Counted from the stretch's first letter, positions 17,649-26,356 are shown. The stretch is DNA of 64,000 nt from Tabrizicola soli (GCF_015999335.1 NZ_JAEACP010000010.1:120672-184671); one strand, 5' to 3'. Program-made: numbers and translations. Notes: generated by a model not told the origin, from the letters alone.

Positions 17649-18554
17649 TCAGCCCGGAACGAAGTGATAGCCGGCCCCGCCGCGTTCGACCCGGCCGATC
17701 CCGCCTTCGGGCAGGTGGAAGCCGATGATCGTGTGGCCATCGGCGGCGAGACGGTCGAGAAGTGCGGCGCGGGTGGCGGCGGCCAGCGCCGGATCCTGAT
17801 CCGAGCCGGAGGCCCAGTCGGGACGCTCGAAGGCGACATGGTGGTTGCCGATGCAGTCGCCAAGGATCATGACGGGGGCCGGCCCGGCGATTTCATAGGC
17901 GAGGTGGCCGGGGGTGTGACCCGGAGTCAGGCGGGCGATGATGCCGGGCAGCGGTTCCTCGGCATCGGCCAGAAGGCGGACGCTGTCCGCGATCACGGCC
18001 AGCCGCCGCGAGGCGCCCGCCGCGAAGGCCGCCCGCGCCTCGCCGATGGTGTTCGGGGTCTCGGGATCGGTCCAGTAGTCGTATTCGGCCTGGCCGATCA
18101 TGTGCCGGGCATTGGGGAACAGGGGCTCGTCGAACTCGTCCAGCAGGCCCCAGAGATGGTCGGGGTGGCCATGGGTGAAAAGGACATGGGTCACGTCCTC
18201 GACCGTCAGGTCCATGGTGGCCAGCGCCTCGGCCAGCTTGCCGGCGGAGGGCTGGAAATCCGGGCCGGAGCCGACGTCGAACAGGATGGTGTTGGTCCCG
18301 TCGCGCAGCAGGGTGACGTTGCAGGGCGGGGTCAGCTGATCGGCCGGCAGGCCGTAGCGGGCGATGATCGCCTGCGCCTCGGCCTCGGGCATGCCGCCCA
18401 GGATGAAGTCGGCGGGCAGGACGAGGTTGCCGTCGGAGAGCGTGTCGATCCGGGTTTCGCCAAGGGTGAGGGTGCTGGCGGCCCAGAGGCGGCGGGGCGC
18501 GAGGGGCATCGCGGCGGCGGCGCTGGCGGTCAGGAAATGGCGGCGGGTCAGCAT
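17649..18554 (-). CDS. soxH: Metallo-beta-lactamase-fold hydrolase, SoxH-like
   Basis: A 301-residue Tat-exported metallohydrolase. The signal reads MLTRRHFLTASAAAAMPLA, and the zinc motif THGHPDHLWG (HxHxDH), then the later GHTPGHLAYE and GDCIGNHH histidines, define the fold. SoxH proteins of Paracoccus have this layout; they are not needed for thiosulfate oxidation in vitro and their substrate is unknown. The frame is open further upstream to 18641, but ATG 18554 fits the signal peptide. soxE and soxF, which precede soxH in Paracoccus pantotrophus, are absent here. The gene name is by similarity and position. Confidence 0.7.
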   Translation of the reverse strand: MLTRRHFLTASAAAAMPLAPRRLWAASTLTLGETRIDTLSDGNLVLPADFILGGMPEAEAQAIIARYGLPADQLTPPCNVTLLRDGTNTILFDVGSGPDFQPSAGKLAEALATMDLTVEDVTHVLFTHGHPDHLWGLLDEFDEPLFPNARHMIGQAEYDYWTDPETPNTIGEARAAFAAGASRRLAVIADSVRLLADAEEPLPGIIARLTPGHTPGHLAYEIAGPAPVMILGDCIGNHHVAFERPDWASGSDQDPALAAATRAALLDRLAADGHTIIGFHLPEGGIGRVERGGAGYHFVPG

Positions 18555-18603
18555 GGCGGGCCTCTGCAAAGGGCCCCCGGAATGGCTCCGGGGGGCTGTC
18601 GCG

Positions 18604-19719
18604 TCAGTCGGCGAAGGTGGAAAGCCAGGCGATGACGGCATCGCGGTCCTCGGCCTTCTTCAGGCCGGCGAAGGACATCTTGGTGCCGGGGGCGAAGCCC
18701 TTGGGATCCTCGAGGAAGGCGTGCAGCGCCGCCGAATCCCAGATCCCGCCGCCCGTGCCAAGGTCGGTGAGGGGTTTGGAATACTTGAAGCCCTCGGCCG
18801 AGGCGATGGCCCGGTCGACGACGCCATTCAGCGCGGGGCCGACGGCGTGCTTCGCCCCCTCGCCGACCTTGTGGCAGGCGGCGCATTTGCGGAACACCTT
18901 CTCGCCCGCCTCGATCAGGGCGGGGTCGGCGGCGGCGTGGTCCTCTGGCTCTTCGGTCTCCGGCTCTTCTGCTTCGGGTTCGGCCGCCTCGGGTGCCGGT
19001 GCGGCCTCGGGTGCGGGGTCCGCTTCAGCTTCGGCCGGGGCGGTTTCCGAGGCGGCCGTCAGGGGCGGCAGGGTGCCGGCGGGCTTGCCGTCCCCGTCCC
19101 TGGGGGTGACGTTCAGCTCGCTGGCGCGCTTGGTGACCTCGGGCGGGGCGGGGCGGCAGTCCGCCATGCAGGGTTCGACGCGGAACAGCGGGTATTCGGT
19201 TTCGGCCCGGTCGTCGGGATAGAAGCCCTCGGCATTGGGCATCACGATGGTGGCGAAGTTGTCCTTCGTGAGGGTGAAGTCATCCTCGACCAGCCCGTTC
19301 GAGTAGAGCAGGAAGGCGGTGATCGCATAGGTGTCGTCGACCGAGAGCGTCTGCGCCTGGCCGAAGGGCATCGAGCGGTGGACATAGTCGTAGACGGTGG
19401 AGAGATAGGGCCAGTAGCTGCCGATGGTCTTGACCGGACGCGGATCGGTCAGCGTGCCGTCGCCGCCGGCAAGGACGGGCCAGCTGTCCAGCCCTTCGGC
19501 GAATTCGCCGTGGCACGAGGCGCAGTTCGCGCCGAAGACGTCCTCGCCCGTCAGCACGTCGCCCGAGCCTTCGGGCAGGCCGGTGCCGTCGGGCAGGACG
19601 GTGGCGTCCCAGGCGGCGATCTCCTCGGGCAGCGCGGGGCGGCCGAGGCCCAGGGGCTCGGCCACGGCGGGGGTGGCGAGAAGGAGGGCGGCGAGGAGGA
19701 TCTCAAGCGATTTCGACAT
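18604..19719 (-). CDS. soxD: SoxD, dihaem cytochrome c subunit of sulfane dehydrogenase
   Basis: A 371-residue periplasmic cytochrome with a Sec signal (MSKSLEILLAALLLATPAVA). Haem sites are CASCH at 66-70 and CAACH at 279-283. The N-terminal haem domain is SoxD-specific; the C-terminal one is a class I cytochrome c with the methionine ligand in GTKMSFAGL. Between them (about 221-265) is an Ala/Pro/Glu-rich linker. It accepts electrons from SoxC and passes them to the respiratory chain. Its start overlaps the soxC stop by 17 bases, implying coupled synthesis of the two subunits. Confidence 0.95.
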   Translation of the reverse strand: MSKSLEILLAALLLATPAVAEPLGLGRPALPEEIAAWDATVLPDGTGLPEGSGDVLTGEDVFGANCASCHGEFAEGLDSWPVLAGGDGTLTDPRPVKTIGSYWPYLSTVYDYVHRSMPFGQAQTLSVDDTYAITAFLLYSNGLVEDDFTLTKDNFATIVMPNAEGFYPDDRAETEYPLFRVEPCMADCRPAPPEVTKRASELNVTPRDGDGKPAGTLPPLTAASETAPAEAEADPAPEAAPAPEAAEPEAEEPETEEPEDHAAADPALIEAGEKVFRKCAACHKVGEGAKHAVGPALNGVVDRAIASAEGFKYSKPLTDLGTGGGIWDSAALHAFLEDPKGFAPGTKMSFAGLKKAEDRDAVIAWLSTFAD

Positions 19720-20962
19720 TCTCGACCTCTCCGTCGGCGCGCACCCACCAGACCTGGATGCCGTTGTTGTGGTAGACGTTGTTGGTGCCCCGGATCTCGC
19801 GCAGGGCCTGTTTGGTGGGCTGGACATAGCCCGTCTCGTCCACGGCGCGGGACATGATGAACATCTCGGACCCGTCCCAGGTCATGTCGTGGTGGAAGCG
19901 GGTCAGCGCCTTGGACCGCGCCTCGCCGGTGATGCGGGCGGGGGTCCAGCTGTTGCCGCCGTCGGTCGAGATGTCGACGCGGGTGATCCTGCCGTTGCCC
20001 GACCAGGCGAGGCCGGTGATCACCAGGGGGCCGGCGCCGTGGCGGATCGGGGCCTGCGGGCTGGGCTGCGTGATGACGGATTTCGCGTCCATCACCCAGG
20101 TCCATTTCCGCGCCCGGCCGTCGGGCATCATGTCGGTGTATTTCGAGGTCTCCTCGCGGCTTTCGACGGCCTGGTCATAGACCGAGATCCGCCGCAGCCA
20201 CTTGACCCACATGTTGCCCTCCCAGCCTGGAACGACGAGGCGGACCGGGTAGCCGTGTTCCTTGCGCAGGGCCTCGCCATTGGCGAAGAAGGCGACCATG
20301 ACGTCGTCGAGCGCCTTTTCCAGCGGGATCGAGCGGCCGTTGGACGAGGCGTCGGCACCCTCGACATAGACCCATTTGCCCTCGGGCTTGACCCCGGCCT
20401 CGGCCAGGAGGTCGCGCAGCATGACCCCGGTGTATTCCATGTTGTGGATCATGCCCTGGGTGAACTGGCAGCCTTCCAGCTGCGCGCCGCCCCATTCCAT
20501 GCCGCCGTTGGCCGCGCATTCGCAGAAGGCGATGGAGATCTGGCGCGGGAAGCGGAGGAGGTCCTCGAAGGTGAAGATCAGGGGCTTTTCGACCAGCCCG
20601 TTGATCATCAGGCGGTAGTCCTGCTTCGACAGCGTGATCGCGCCCGAATGGTGCCGCTCGAAGGCGCAGCCCTGCGGGGTGATGGTGCCTTCCAGCGCGT
20701 GGATCGGGGTGAAGTTGATCGAGGAGGCGGTGCTTTCGGTCAGCCATTCGACGTTGCGGCGGACGACATGCGATTCGAACTCGATCGGCATCCCGTAGGG
20801 CGTGGCGTCGACCGGGTCGCCGAAGACCGAGGCCCAGTCCTGCACCTCGGTGATCAGGGGGTCGGCGGTCTGGGCCGTGGCTGCGGTGGCGACAAGGCCC
20901 GCGCCGGCGGCGGCGGTGCCGGCCAGGAAGGCGCGGCGGCTGGGTTTGGGTTCGTCGGTCAT
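19703..20962 (-). CDS. soxC: SoxC, molybdenum subunit of sulfane dehydrogenase
   Basis: A 419-residue sulfite-oxidase-family protein with a Tat signal (PSRRAFLAGTAAAGAG, RR at 9-10). The molybdenum-ligating cysteine is in IAFCECAANGG (Cys149 by the family pattern). The C-terminal part from about 290 is the dimerisation domain (GLAWSGNGRITRVDISTDGGNSW). With SoxD it oxidises the sulfane sulfur on SoxY-thiocysteine sulfonate by six electrons, so this organism should oxidise thiosulfate fully rather than store sulfur globules. Its molybdopterin cofactor could come from the moa/moe operon at 40579-45439. Confidence 0.96.
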   Translation of the reverse strand: MTDEPKPSRRAFLAGTAAAGAGLVATAATAQTADPLITEVQDWASVFGDPVDATPYGMPIEFESHVVRRNVEWLTESTASSINFTPIHALEGTITPQGCAFERHHSGAITLSKQDYRLMINGLVEKPLIFTFEDLLRFPRQISIAFCECAANGGMEWGGAQLEGCQFTQGMIHNMEYTGVMLRDLLAEAGVKPEGKWVYVEGADASSNGRSIPLEKALDDVMVAFFANGEALRKEHGYPVRLVVPGWEGNMWVKWLRRISVYDQAVESREETSKYTDMMPDGRARKWTWVMDAKSVITQPSPQAPIRHGAGPLVITGLAWSGNGRITRVDISTDGGNSWTPARITGEARSKALTRFHHDMTWDGSEMFIMSRAVDETGYVQPTKQALREIRGTNNVYHNNGIQVWWVRADGEVENVEIA

Positions 20963-20979
20963 CTGGCGAACGCGCTCCT

Positions 20980-22671
20980 TCAGAGTCCGGTCACGGCGAC
21001 CGGGGTGTCGGGGGCAAGCGCGATGGTGCCCTTGCGCTTGATGTAGGCCTCGACCAGGTCGTAGATCGCGGGGCCTTCGGTGTTCTCGTTGATGCTGGCC
21101 CAGCCCGAGACGACATAGGTCCTGGCGGGGTCCAGGGCCTCGCCGGTCTTGAGCAGGGTCATGTCGGACAGACGGCTGCCCTGGGGCTTGGTCACGTCGA
21201 TGGAATAGGCCATGCCGCCGACGCGGACCATGTCGCCGCCCTGCTGGTAGTAGGGGTCGGGGTTGAACAGGTTGTCGGCCACGTCTTCCAGGATCGTGTG
21301 CAGCATCTCGCCGGTCATCTCGGAACGGTAGGCGTTCGGATAGGTGATGGCGGTGCAGTTGTAGAGGTCTTCGCGCGTGATCGGCTGGCCGGGCAGCAGC
21401 GAGGGGCCCCAGCGGAAGCCGGGCGAGAGGGCGATGTCGGCCTCGCGTTCCTCGATCAGGGCGTTCAGGATCAGATCGTCCCAGGTGCCGTTGAAGTTGC
21501 CGCGCCGGTAAAGGAGGCTTTCTGTCTGGCCCAGCACCTCCTCAAGCTCGGTCTTGAAGGGTTCGCGCTCGGCGTCGATGGCGGCGGCGACCTCGGCGTC
21601 GGGGGTGATCACGTCCGAGAAGATGGGGATCAGCTTGTGGCGGAAGCCCAGCATCTTGCCGTCGCGCACATCCAGGTCGACGCGGGAGACGAACTTGCCG
21701 TTCGAGCCCGAGGCGATCAGGATCGTCTGGCCAACCAGAACCGGCTCGGGCAGGGCGTCGTGGGTGTGGCCGGTCAGGATCACGTCGATGCCGGGGACAT
21801 TGCCGGCCAGCTTCCTGTCGACGTCGAAACCGTTGTGCGACAAGAGGACGACCAGCCCCGCGCCGGCATCCCGCACCTCCTGCACGACCTCGGCCATCCG
21901 TTCCTCGCGGATGCCGAAGGAGAGATTGGGGAACATCCAGGACGGGTTGGCGATCGGCATGTAGGGGAAGGCCTGGCCGATGACGGCGATCTTCACGCCG
22001 CCGCGCTCGAACATCCTGTAGGGCTCGTAGGCGGGTTCTTCCCATTCGGCGTCGAAGATGTTCGCGCCGAGGAAGGGAAAGTCGAGCGTCTCGACGATCT
22101 CGGTCACGCGGTCGATGCCAAGGGTGAATTCGAAATGCGAGGTCATCGCGTCGGGCTTCAGGAGGTTCATCACGTTGACCACGTCCTGCCCGGCGGTCTT
22201 TAGGCAGGTGTAGGAGCCCTGCCAGGTGTCGCCGCCGTCAAGCAGGAGTGCGTCGGGCCGGGCGGCGCGGATCGCCTTGACCACGGTGGCGACCCGGTCG
22301 AGCCCGCCCATCCGGCCATAGGATTTCGCCAGCGCCTCGAAGTCGGGATAGGTCAGGGCATAGGCCTCGGGCGTGCCGGGCTTGATCCCGAACATTTCCA
22401 GATAGGCGGGGCCGACGACATGCGGCGGGTTGCCCTTGGCGCCGCCGACGCCGATGTTCCATTCCGGCTCGCGGAAGTAGAGCGGCTTCAGCTGGGCGTG
22501 GATGTCGGTGATGTGGATCAGGGTGACATTGCCGAAATCGTCGAATTGCAGGAGCTGGTCCTGGGTCAGCGCCTGCTGGGCCGCCAGCCGCGACCAGTTG
22601 CCAAGGCCCGATGCGCCGTAGACCGCCGAGGCGGCCAGCGAGGCCTGAAGAAATTCGCGTCGGGTGATCAT
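20980..22671 (-). CDS. soxB: SoxB, thiosulfohydrolase
   Basis: A 563-residue periplasmic dimanganese enzyme of the 5'-nucleotidase/metallophosphatase family. It removes sulfate hydrolytically from SoxY-bound thiosulfate. The signal MITRREFLQASLAASAVYG is Tat-like. Metal-site motifs are HITDIHAQLKPLYFREPE, LDGGDTWQGS, LLSHNGFD and VILTGHTHDALPEP. The upstream frame to 22716 lacks a good ribosome site; ATG 22671 is preceded by GGAGAGCGGGG. It lies in the minus-strand soxVWXYZABCD order of Paracoccus. Confidence 0.96.
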   Translation of the reverse strand: MITRREFLQASLAASAVYGASGLGNWSRLAAQQALTQDQLLQFDDFGNVTLIHITDIHAQLKPLYFREPEWNIGVGGAKGNPPHVVGPAYLEMFGIKPGTPEAYALTYPDFEALAKSYGRMGGLDRVATVVKAIRAARPDALLLDGGDTWQGSYTCLKTAGQDVVNVMNLLKPDAMTSHFEFTLGIDRVTEIVETLDFPFLGANIFDAEWEEPAYEPYRMFERGGVKIAVIGQAFPYMPIANPSWMFPNLSFGIREERMAEVVQEVRDAGAGLVVLLSHNGFDVDRKLAGNVPGIDVILTGHTHDALPEPVLVGQTILIASGSNGKFVSRVDLDVRDGKMLGFRHKLIPIFSDVITPDAEVAAAIDAEREPFKTELEEVLGQTESLLYRRGNFNGTWDDLILNALIEEREADIALSPGFRWGPSLLPGQPITREDLYNCTAITYPNAYRSEMTGEMLHTILEDVADNLFNPDPYYQQGGDMVRVGGMAYSIDVTKPQGSRLSDMTLLKTGEALDPARTYVVSGWASINENTEGPAIYDLVEAYIKRKGTIALAPDTPVAVTGL

Positions 22672-22700
22672 CCCCGCTCTCCTTGGTCGTGAGGGTAGAA

Positions 22701-22730
22701 AGACCCGGCCGGCCATGCCGGGCCGGGTCT
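22701..22730 (-). terminator. Strong hairpin between soxA and soxB
   Basis: Ten-base arms AGACCCGGCC and GGCCGGGTCT, with a nested GGC/GCC pair in the loop, lie in the 104-base gap between soxA and soxB. It cannot be a full terminator if soxB is co-transcribed, so mRNA processing or partial attenuation is more likely. The neighbouring GC-rich repeats around 22750-22768 may extend the structure. Confidence 0.45.
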
Positions 22731-22775
22731 GTCATTCGTGCTGCATGCCAGGCCGGCCGTGCCGGCGGGCGGGCG

Positions 22776-23639
22776 TCAGTGCCGGACCGAGACACCCTCG
22801 ACCGACAGCCCGTTGCCGCGCGAGGCGACGTAAAGCTCCAGCGCCTTGAACTCGTCCGAGTTCGGCTTGAAGGTCTCGGCCCGGGTGTCGCGGACGCAGC
22901 CGACGAAACGCTGCTGCGCCGACAGGATGCCCGCGTCTTTCAGCCGGTAGGTCGGGAAGCCGTTGATCTGGCCCTGCGACAGGTGGTCGGCGCGGATCAT
23001 CTTGCCCTGGTTGTCCTCATGGCAGTTGGCGCAGGACATCTCGAGCTGGCCGAAGCGCGTGTAATAGATCTCCTTGCCCTTTTCCCAGAAGGGCGCGGCC
23101 GCGCCGTCGATGGCGACGTTCACCGCCATGCCGCGCGACTGCATCGAGATCAGGGCGAGCATGTCCTTCATCTCGTCCCCGGTCCATTTCCAGGATTCCA
23201 GGCCCATCCGCTCGGTCACGCAGGCGTCGATGTAGTTCTCGACCGTCATCAGCTTGCCGGTCTTTTCGTCGACGCGGGGGGTGACGGCGCGGAGGCCGGC
23301 CATGGACTCGGGCCCCTCGTGGCAGCCGGCGCAGCTTTCGCCGCCCTTGCCGATGGCCGAGTTCCACAGGTCGAGGCCCCGGTCGACATAGACCATGCCG
23401 GGATTGTCGAAATCGTCGCGTTCCAGATCGCGGGTCTCGTCCTCGCGGTAGTGCCAGCCGGAGTAGATGGTGTCCAAGGTCTCCTGCAGGAAGGCGGGCG
23501 CGGGGGCGGTGGTGACCAGCTCGATGGTCTCGTCCTCGGCCTCGATGACGAGCTTGTCATCCACCGGATCGGCGAAGGCCACGCCCGCGAGGGCAAGACC
23601 GAAGGTCAGTGCGGCAAGCGATGTTGCTGTGCGGTGCAT
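22776..23639 (-). CDS. soxA: SoxA, dihaem cytochrome subunit of SoxAX
   Basis: A 287-residue periplasmic cytochrome c with a Sec signal (HRTATSLAALTFGLALAGVAFA). It has two haem sites, CAGCH at 103-107 and CANCH at 203-207, so it is the dihaem type as in Paracoccus. Cys248 in RFVGCVRDTRAETF matches the cysteine-persulfide haem ligand that is catalytic. SoxAX joins thiosulfate to the SoxY cysteine oxidatively. A further cysteine, Cys140, pairs with the first domain fold. It follows soxZ by 21 bases. Confidence 0.96.
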   Translation of the reverse strand: MHRTATSLAALTFGLALAGVAFADPVDDKLVIEAEDETIELVTTAPAPAFLQETLDTIYSGWHYREDETRDLERDDFDNPGMVYVDRGLDLWNSAIGKGGESCAGCHEGPESMAGLRAVTPRVDEKTGKLMTVENYIDACVTERMGLESWKWTGDEMKDMLALISMQSRGMAVNVAIDGAAAPFWEKGKEIYYTRFGQLEMSCANCHEDNQGKMIRADHLSQGQINGFPTYRLKDAGILSAQQRFVGCVRDTRAETFKPNSDEFKALELYVASRGNGLSVEGVSVRH

Positions 23640-23660
23640 GGCTTCTCCTCCCCTATGCTG

Positions 23661-23990
23661 TCAGGCGATCGCGATCGGCTTCACGTCCTCGTAGACAGAG
23701 CCGTCGTCGTCGTACCAGGTGAACTTGAACTCCCCCGCCGCATCGACCTTGGCGTCGAATTCGAAGTAGGGATTGGTCGAGACCGCGGGTTCGACCGTCA
23801 CGTCGATCACGTTCACCCCGTTCAGGTCGCAGGTGAAGCGGTTGATGATCTGGCGCGGGATCAGGTTGCCGTCCGAGCCCTTGCGCTGGCCGGATTCCAT
23901 CTTGTGCGAGATCAGCGCCTTGATGGTGACGACCTCGCCGGCGGCGGCGGATTTGGGGACTTTCACCCGGGGTTTGACTTCTTCGACCAT
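23661..23990 (-). CDS. soxZ: SoxZ, sulfur carrier scaffold subunit
   Basis: A 109-residue cytoplasmically made partner of SoxY that rides with it through the Tat system, so it has no signal of its own. PRVKVPKSAAAGEVVTIKALISHKMESG and the ending WYDDDGSVYEDVKPI are typical of the family. The SoxYZ complex carries pathway intermediates on the SoxY C-terminal cysteine. It lies 18 bases after soxY. Confidence 0.96.
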   Translation of the reverse strand: MVEEVKPRVKVPKSAAAGEVVTIKALISHKMESGQRKGSDGNLIPRQIINRFTCDLNGVNVIDVTVEPAVSTNPYFEFDAKVDAAGEFKFTWYDDDGSVYEDVKPIAIA

Positions 23991-24008
23991 GGTGTCTCTC
24001 CTTCTGTC

Positions 24009-24428
24009 TCAGCCGCCGCAGCCGCCGATGGTGACCTTGACGGTGGCCTGGGCCTGCTTGATCGAGCCGTTGGCCATCCTGGCCATGGCGATGACATCCT
24101 GCGTCTTGGCCAGGCGGATGCGGGTGGCGGCGAACTGGCGGCCGGCGGCGGGGCCGAAGGTGAAGGTGGCGACCGCCGGCTCGGGGTTGCCCGAGGCGAG
24201 GAGCAGGATCGCCACCGCGCCGGGGGCGTCGACCGAGACCGGGACGGTGTTGCCGTTCTCGGCGATTTCCGGGGTGGTCAGGGTGATGCCGTCGGTGCCG
24301 GGGGCCGCGCCGGCGGTGAAGGCGGCGGTCAGTTCTTCCACCGTCGATGCGGTGGAGAGGCCGGGGATCGCGGCGAAGGCGATGCCGCCGAGGCCGAGGG
24401 TGAGTGCCTTGCGTCTGCTGAGGGTCAC
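24009..24428 (-). CDS. soxY: SoxY, sulfur carrier protein
   Basis: A 139-residue periplasmic carrier ending VTIGGCGG, the flexible C-terminal arm whose single cysteine holds all Sox intermediates. The N-terminus TLSRRKALTLGLGGIAFAAIPG is a Tat signal. The start is taken as GTG 24428 because AGGAG lies 5-6 bases upstream. An ATG at 24464 overlaps the soxX stop and would add 12 residues before the Tat motif without a good ribosome site. SoxYZ meets SoxAX, SoxB and SoxCD in turn. Confidence 0.94.
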   Translation of the reverse strand: MTLSRRKALTLGLGGIAFAAIPGLSTASTVEELTAAFTAGAAPGTDGITLTTPEIAENGNTVPVSVDAPGAVAILLLASGNPEPAVATFTFGPAAGRQFAATRIRLAKTQDVIAMARMANGSIKQAQATVKVTIGGCGG

Positions 24429-24460
24429 TGGGGTTCTCCTGTCTTTAAGCGCCTTTGGCG

Positions 24461-24934
24461 TCATTCCTTGAGGGTGAGGAGGTAGGCCACCACATCCTCG
24501 ACCTGTTGCGCGGTGAGGATCGGCGGCAGCTCGCCCTCGGGCGCCTTGCCGGTGAAGCCGTCGCCGGGGCGGATGTAGCCTTCGGTCTTGTAGAAGGCGG
24601 GCATGAAGCTGCCCTCGAAGGTCATCTTGGCGTTGCTGACGATCCCGCGCAGCTCGGCCTCGGTCCAGCGGTCGGCGGCGCCGTCCAGCGCGGGCGCGAT
24701 GGTGCCGGGGAACTGGACCTCGGGCAGGGCCGCGATGGTGTGGCAGGCCACGCAGTTGCCAAGCGCGTTGGTGGTCATCACCTTGACGCCGTTCGCCGGA
24801 TCGCCCGGGACGCCGGTCAGGGAGTCCGCGACCTTGCCGGCGTCGAAATGCACCTCCTTCGGCGCGGTTTCGGCTAGGGCTGGCGCCGCGAGCGACAGCG
24901 CGACGGCTGCCGCCAGACAAGGCTGGCGTGTCAT
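24461..24934 (-). CDS. soxX: SoxX, monohaem cytochrome subunit of SoxAX
   Basis: A 157-residue periplasmic cytochrome c with a Sec signal (CLAAAVALSLAAPALA). The single haem site is CVACH at 61-65, and FMPAFY holds the probable methionine ligand. ATG 24934 is preceded by GGGGAGG with six-base spacing; the ATG at 24952 has only two bases after its GGAGG and is less likely. It begins the soxXYZABCD run behind its own regulated promoter. Confidence 0.95.
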   Translation of the reverse strand: MTRQPCLAAAVALSLAAPALAETAPKEVHFDAGKVADSLTGVPGDPANGVKVMTTNALGNCVACHTIAALPEVQFPGTIAPALDGAADRWTEAELRGIVSNAKMTFEGSFMPAFYKTEGYIRPGDGFTGKAPEGELPPILTAQQVEDVVAYLLTLKE

Positions 24935-24966
24935 TCTGATCCTCCCCTTCATTCCTCCGTGAATTC

Positions 24967-24995
24967 ACTATGCGACGATATGCCGCTTACGGCAA
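24967..24995 (-). promoter_or_regulatory. Candidate soxX promoter
   Basis: On the minus strand TTGCCG (24990-24995) and CATAGT (24967-24972) are separated by 17 bases, a sigma-70-like pair 33 bases before the soxX ATG. In Paracoccus pantotrophus the soxW-soxX gap is one of two SoxR-repressed regions. Confidence 0.4.
24981..24994. promoter_or_regulatory. Palindrome overlapping the soxX promoter, candidate SoxR operator
   Basis: TGCCG, four bases, CGGCA. A similar palindrome (TTGCC, five bases, GGCAA) lies at 26385-26399 in the soxV-soxS gap. These are the two gaps bound by SoxR in Paracoccus pantotrophus, so a shared element is expected. The match is by eye. Confidence 0.4.
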
Positions 24996-25014
24996 GGAAA
25001 AAGATAGTAGAAAA

Positions 25015-25038
25015 CCTATATACCTATATTCCTAGATA
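25015..25038. repeat. Three 8-base direct repeats upstream of soxX
   Basis: CCTATATA, CCTATATT and CCTAGATA run without gaps in the AT-rich stretch between soxW and soxX, about 20 bases upstream of the putative -35. The soxV-soxS gap holds a related pair with the same 8-base period (26416-26431). They may be regulator sites or simply AT-rich upstream elements. Confidence 0.45.
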
Positions 25039-25050
25039 AAGCTTGCCGGC

Positions 25051-25608
25051 TCACTGGTTTTCGGTCATCCGCTCGGCCACGAATCGCTGGAAGTTCTCGC
25101 CGCTGTCGTAGCCGCGGTCGCGGACCCAGATCAGGAGCGACTCGAACATGCCCTTGCCGATGGCGCCGGGCATCATGGCGACGGCGGCGTCGGGGGCCGA
25201 CACGCCCTCGGGCACCTCTTCCGGCAGGAAGATCAGCGTCGGCGTGAACATCACGCCCCAGCGCAGCGCCATGTCCTTTTCCGACAGGACCGTGCCGTCG
25301 AAATCGGTCACCTCGACATCGCCGAAGAGGTTCAGCTGCACGACGAAATAATGGTCGCGGATCAGCTTGTCGACCGCGGGGTCGGTGAAGACCTTCTCGT
25401 GCATCTCGGTGCAGTAGATGCAGCCGCGCTGTTCGAAGACCAGCAGGAGGCGCTTGCCCTCGGCATTGGCCTCGGAGAGGTCGTCGCGCAGGTCCTTGAA
25501 TGTCTCGCGCAGCCAGGCGGGCTTGTGCAGGCCGTCGTCGCCCAGCTCGACCGCCAGGGCGGGGGTGGAGAGGGCAAGGGCGGCGAGAAGGAAAAGGCGG
25601 CGCAGCAT
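25051..25608 (-). CDS. soxW: SoxW, periplasmic thioredoxin
   Basis: A 185-residue thioredoxin-fold protein with a Sec signal (RRLFLLAALALSTPALA). The redox pair is CIYC at 63-66 in FEQRGCIYCTEMHEKVF, and the cis-proline region is FTPTLIFL. SoxW is reduced by SoxV and keeps Sox thiols, chiefly SoxY, reduced. It is 10 bases from soxV and shares its transcript. Confidence 0.93.
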   Translation of the reverse strand: MLRRLFLLAALALSTPALAVELGDDGLHKPAWLRETFKDLRDDLSEANAEGKRLLLVFEQRGCIYCTEMHEKVFTDPAVDKLIRDHYFVVQLNLFGDVEVTDFDGTVLSEKDMALRWGVMFTPTLIFLPEEVPEGVSAPDAAVAMMPGAIGKGMFESLLIWVRDRGYDSGENFQRFVAERMTENQ

Positions 25609-25618
25609 GGGGTTCCTC

Positions 25619-26356
25619 TCAGGTCAGGGTCGCGGACCAGTCGAAGGTGCGGATCATCCAGTCGGCGATGAGGTTGACGGTATTGGTTGCGATGAGCAGG
25701 CCGAAGACGATCAGCATCACGCCCATCGCCTTTTCGACATGGCCCATCAGGGCGCGGTGGCGGGCGACCCAGGCTAGGAACGGCCCGGCGAAGAAGGCGG
25801 CCAGCACGAAGGGCAGCGTCATCGACAGGCCGTAGATCAGAAGCAGCATCCCGCCGCGCCAGAGGTCGCCCATGCCGCTGGCGACCATCAGGATCGCGGC
25901 CAGCGCCGGGCCGACGCAGGGCGTCCAGCCAAAGCCGAAGGCAAGGCCCATGACATAGGCCCCGGCCAGCGTCCTTGGGTTGGACGAGCTTTCCACCCGC
26001 GCCTCGCGGTAGAGGAACCCGATGCGCAGGACGCCAAGGAAGTGCAGCCCGAACAGGATCAGGATGGCGGCGGCGACCCAGGAGAGCGGTTCCTTCCACT
26101 GGGCGAAGCTGCGGCCGAGGGCCGTCGCGCCAAGGCCGAGCAGGACGAAGATCGTGGTCACGCCGATGGCGAAGGCCAGCGCCTGCACGACCAGCCGGCC
26201 GCGCGCGCCGGGGGCGACGGTGTCGCCGTCGCGCAGTTCGCGCACCGAGAGGCCGGCCATGTAGGACAGGTAGAAGGGCACCATCGGCAGGATGCAGGGC
26301 GACAGGAAGGACAGAAGCCCCGCCAGCGCCGCGCCTCCGAACGTGATGTCGAGCAT
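25619..26356 (-). CDS. soxV: SoxV, CcdA-family electron transporter
   Basis: A 245-residue membrane protein with about six helices that moves electrons from cytoplasmic thioredoxin to periplasmic SoxW and SoxS. The two membrane cysteines are in FLSPCILPMVPFYLS and FGWTPCVGPALA, both flanked by prolines as in CcdA/DsbD. It is first in the minus-strand operon and lies head-to-head with soxS across an 85-base gap. Confidence 0.95.
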   Translation of the reverse strand: MLDITFGGAALAGLLSFLSPCILPMVPFYLSYMAGLSVRELRDGDTVAPGARGRLVVQALAFAIGVTTIFVLLGLGATALGRSFAQWKEPLSWVAAAILILFGLHFLGVLRIGFLYREARVESSSNPRTLAGAYVMGLAFGFGWTPCVGPALAAILMVASGMGDLWRGGMLLLIYGLSMTLPFVLAAFFAGPFLAWVARHRALMGHVEKAMGVMLIVFGLLIATNTVNLIADWMIRTFDWSATLT

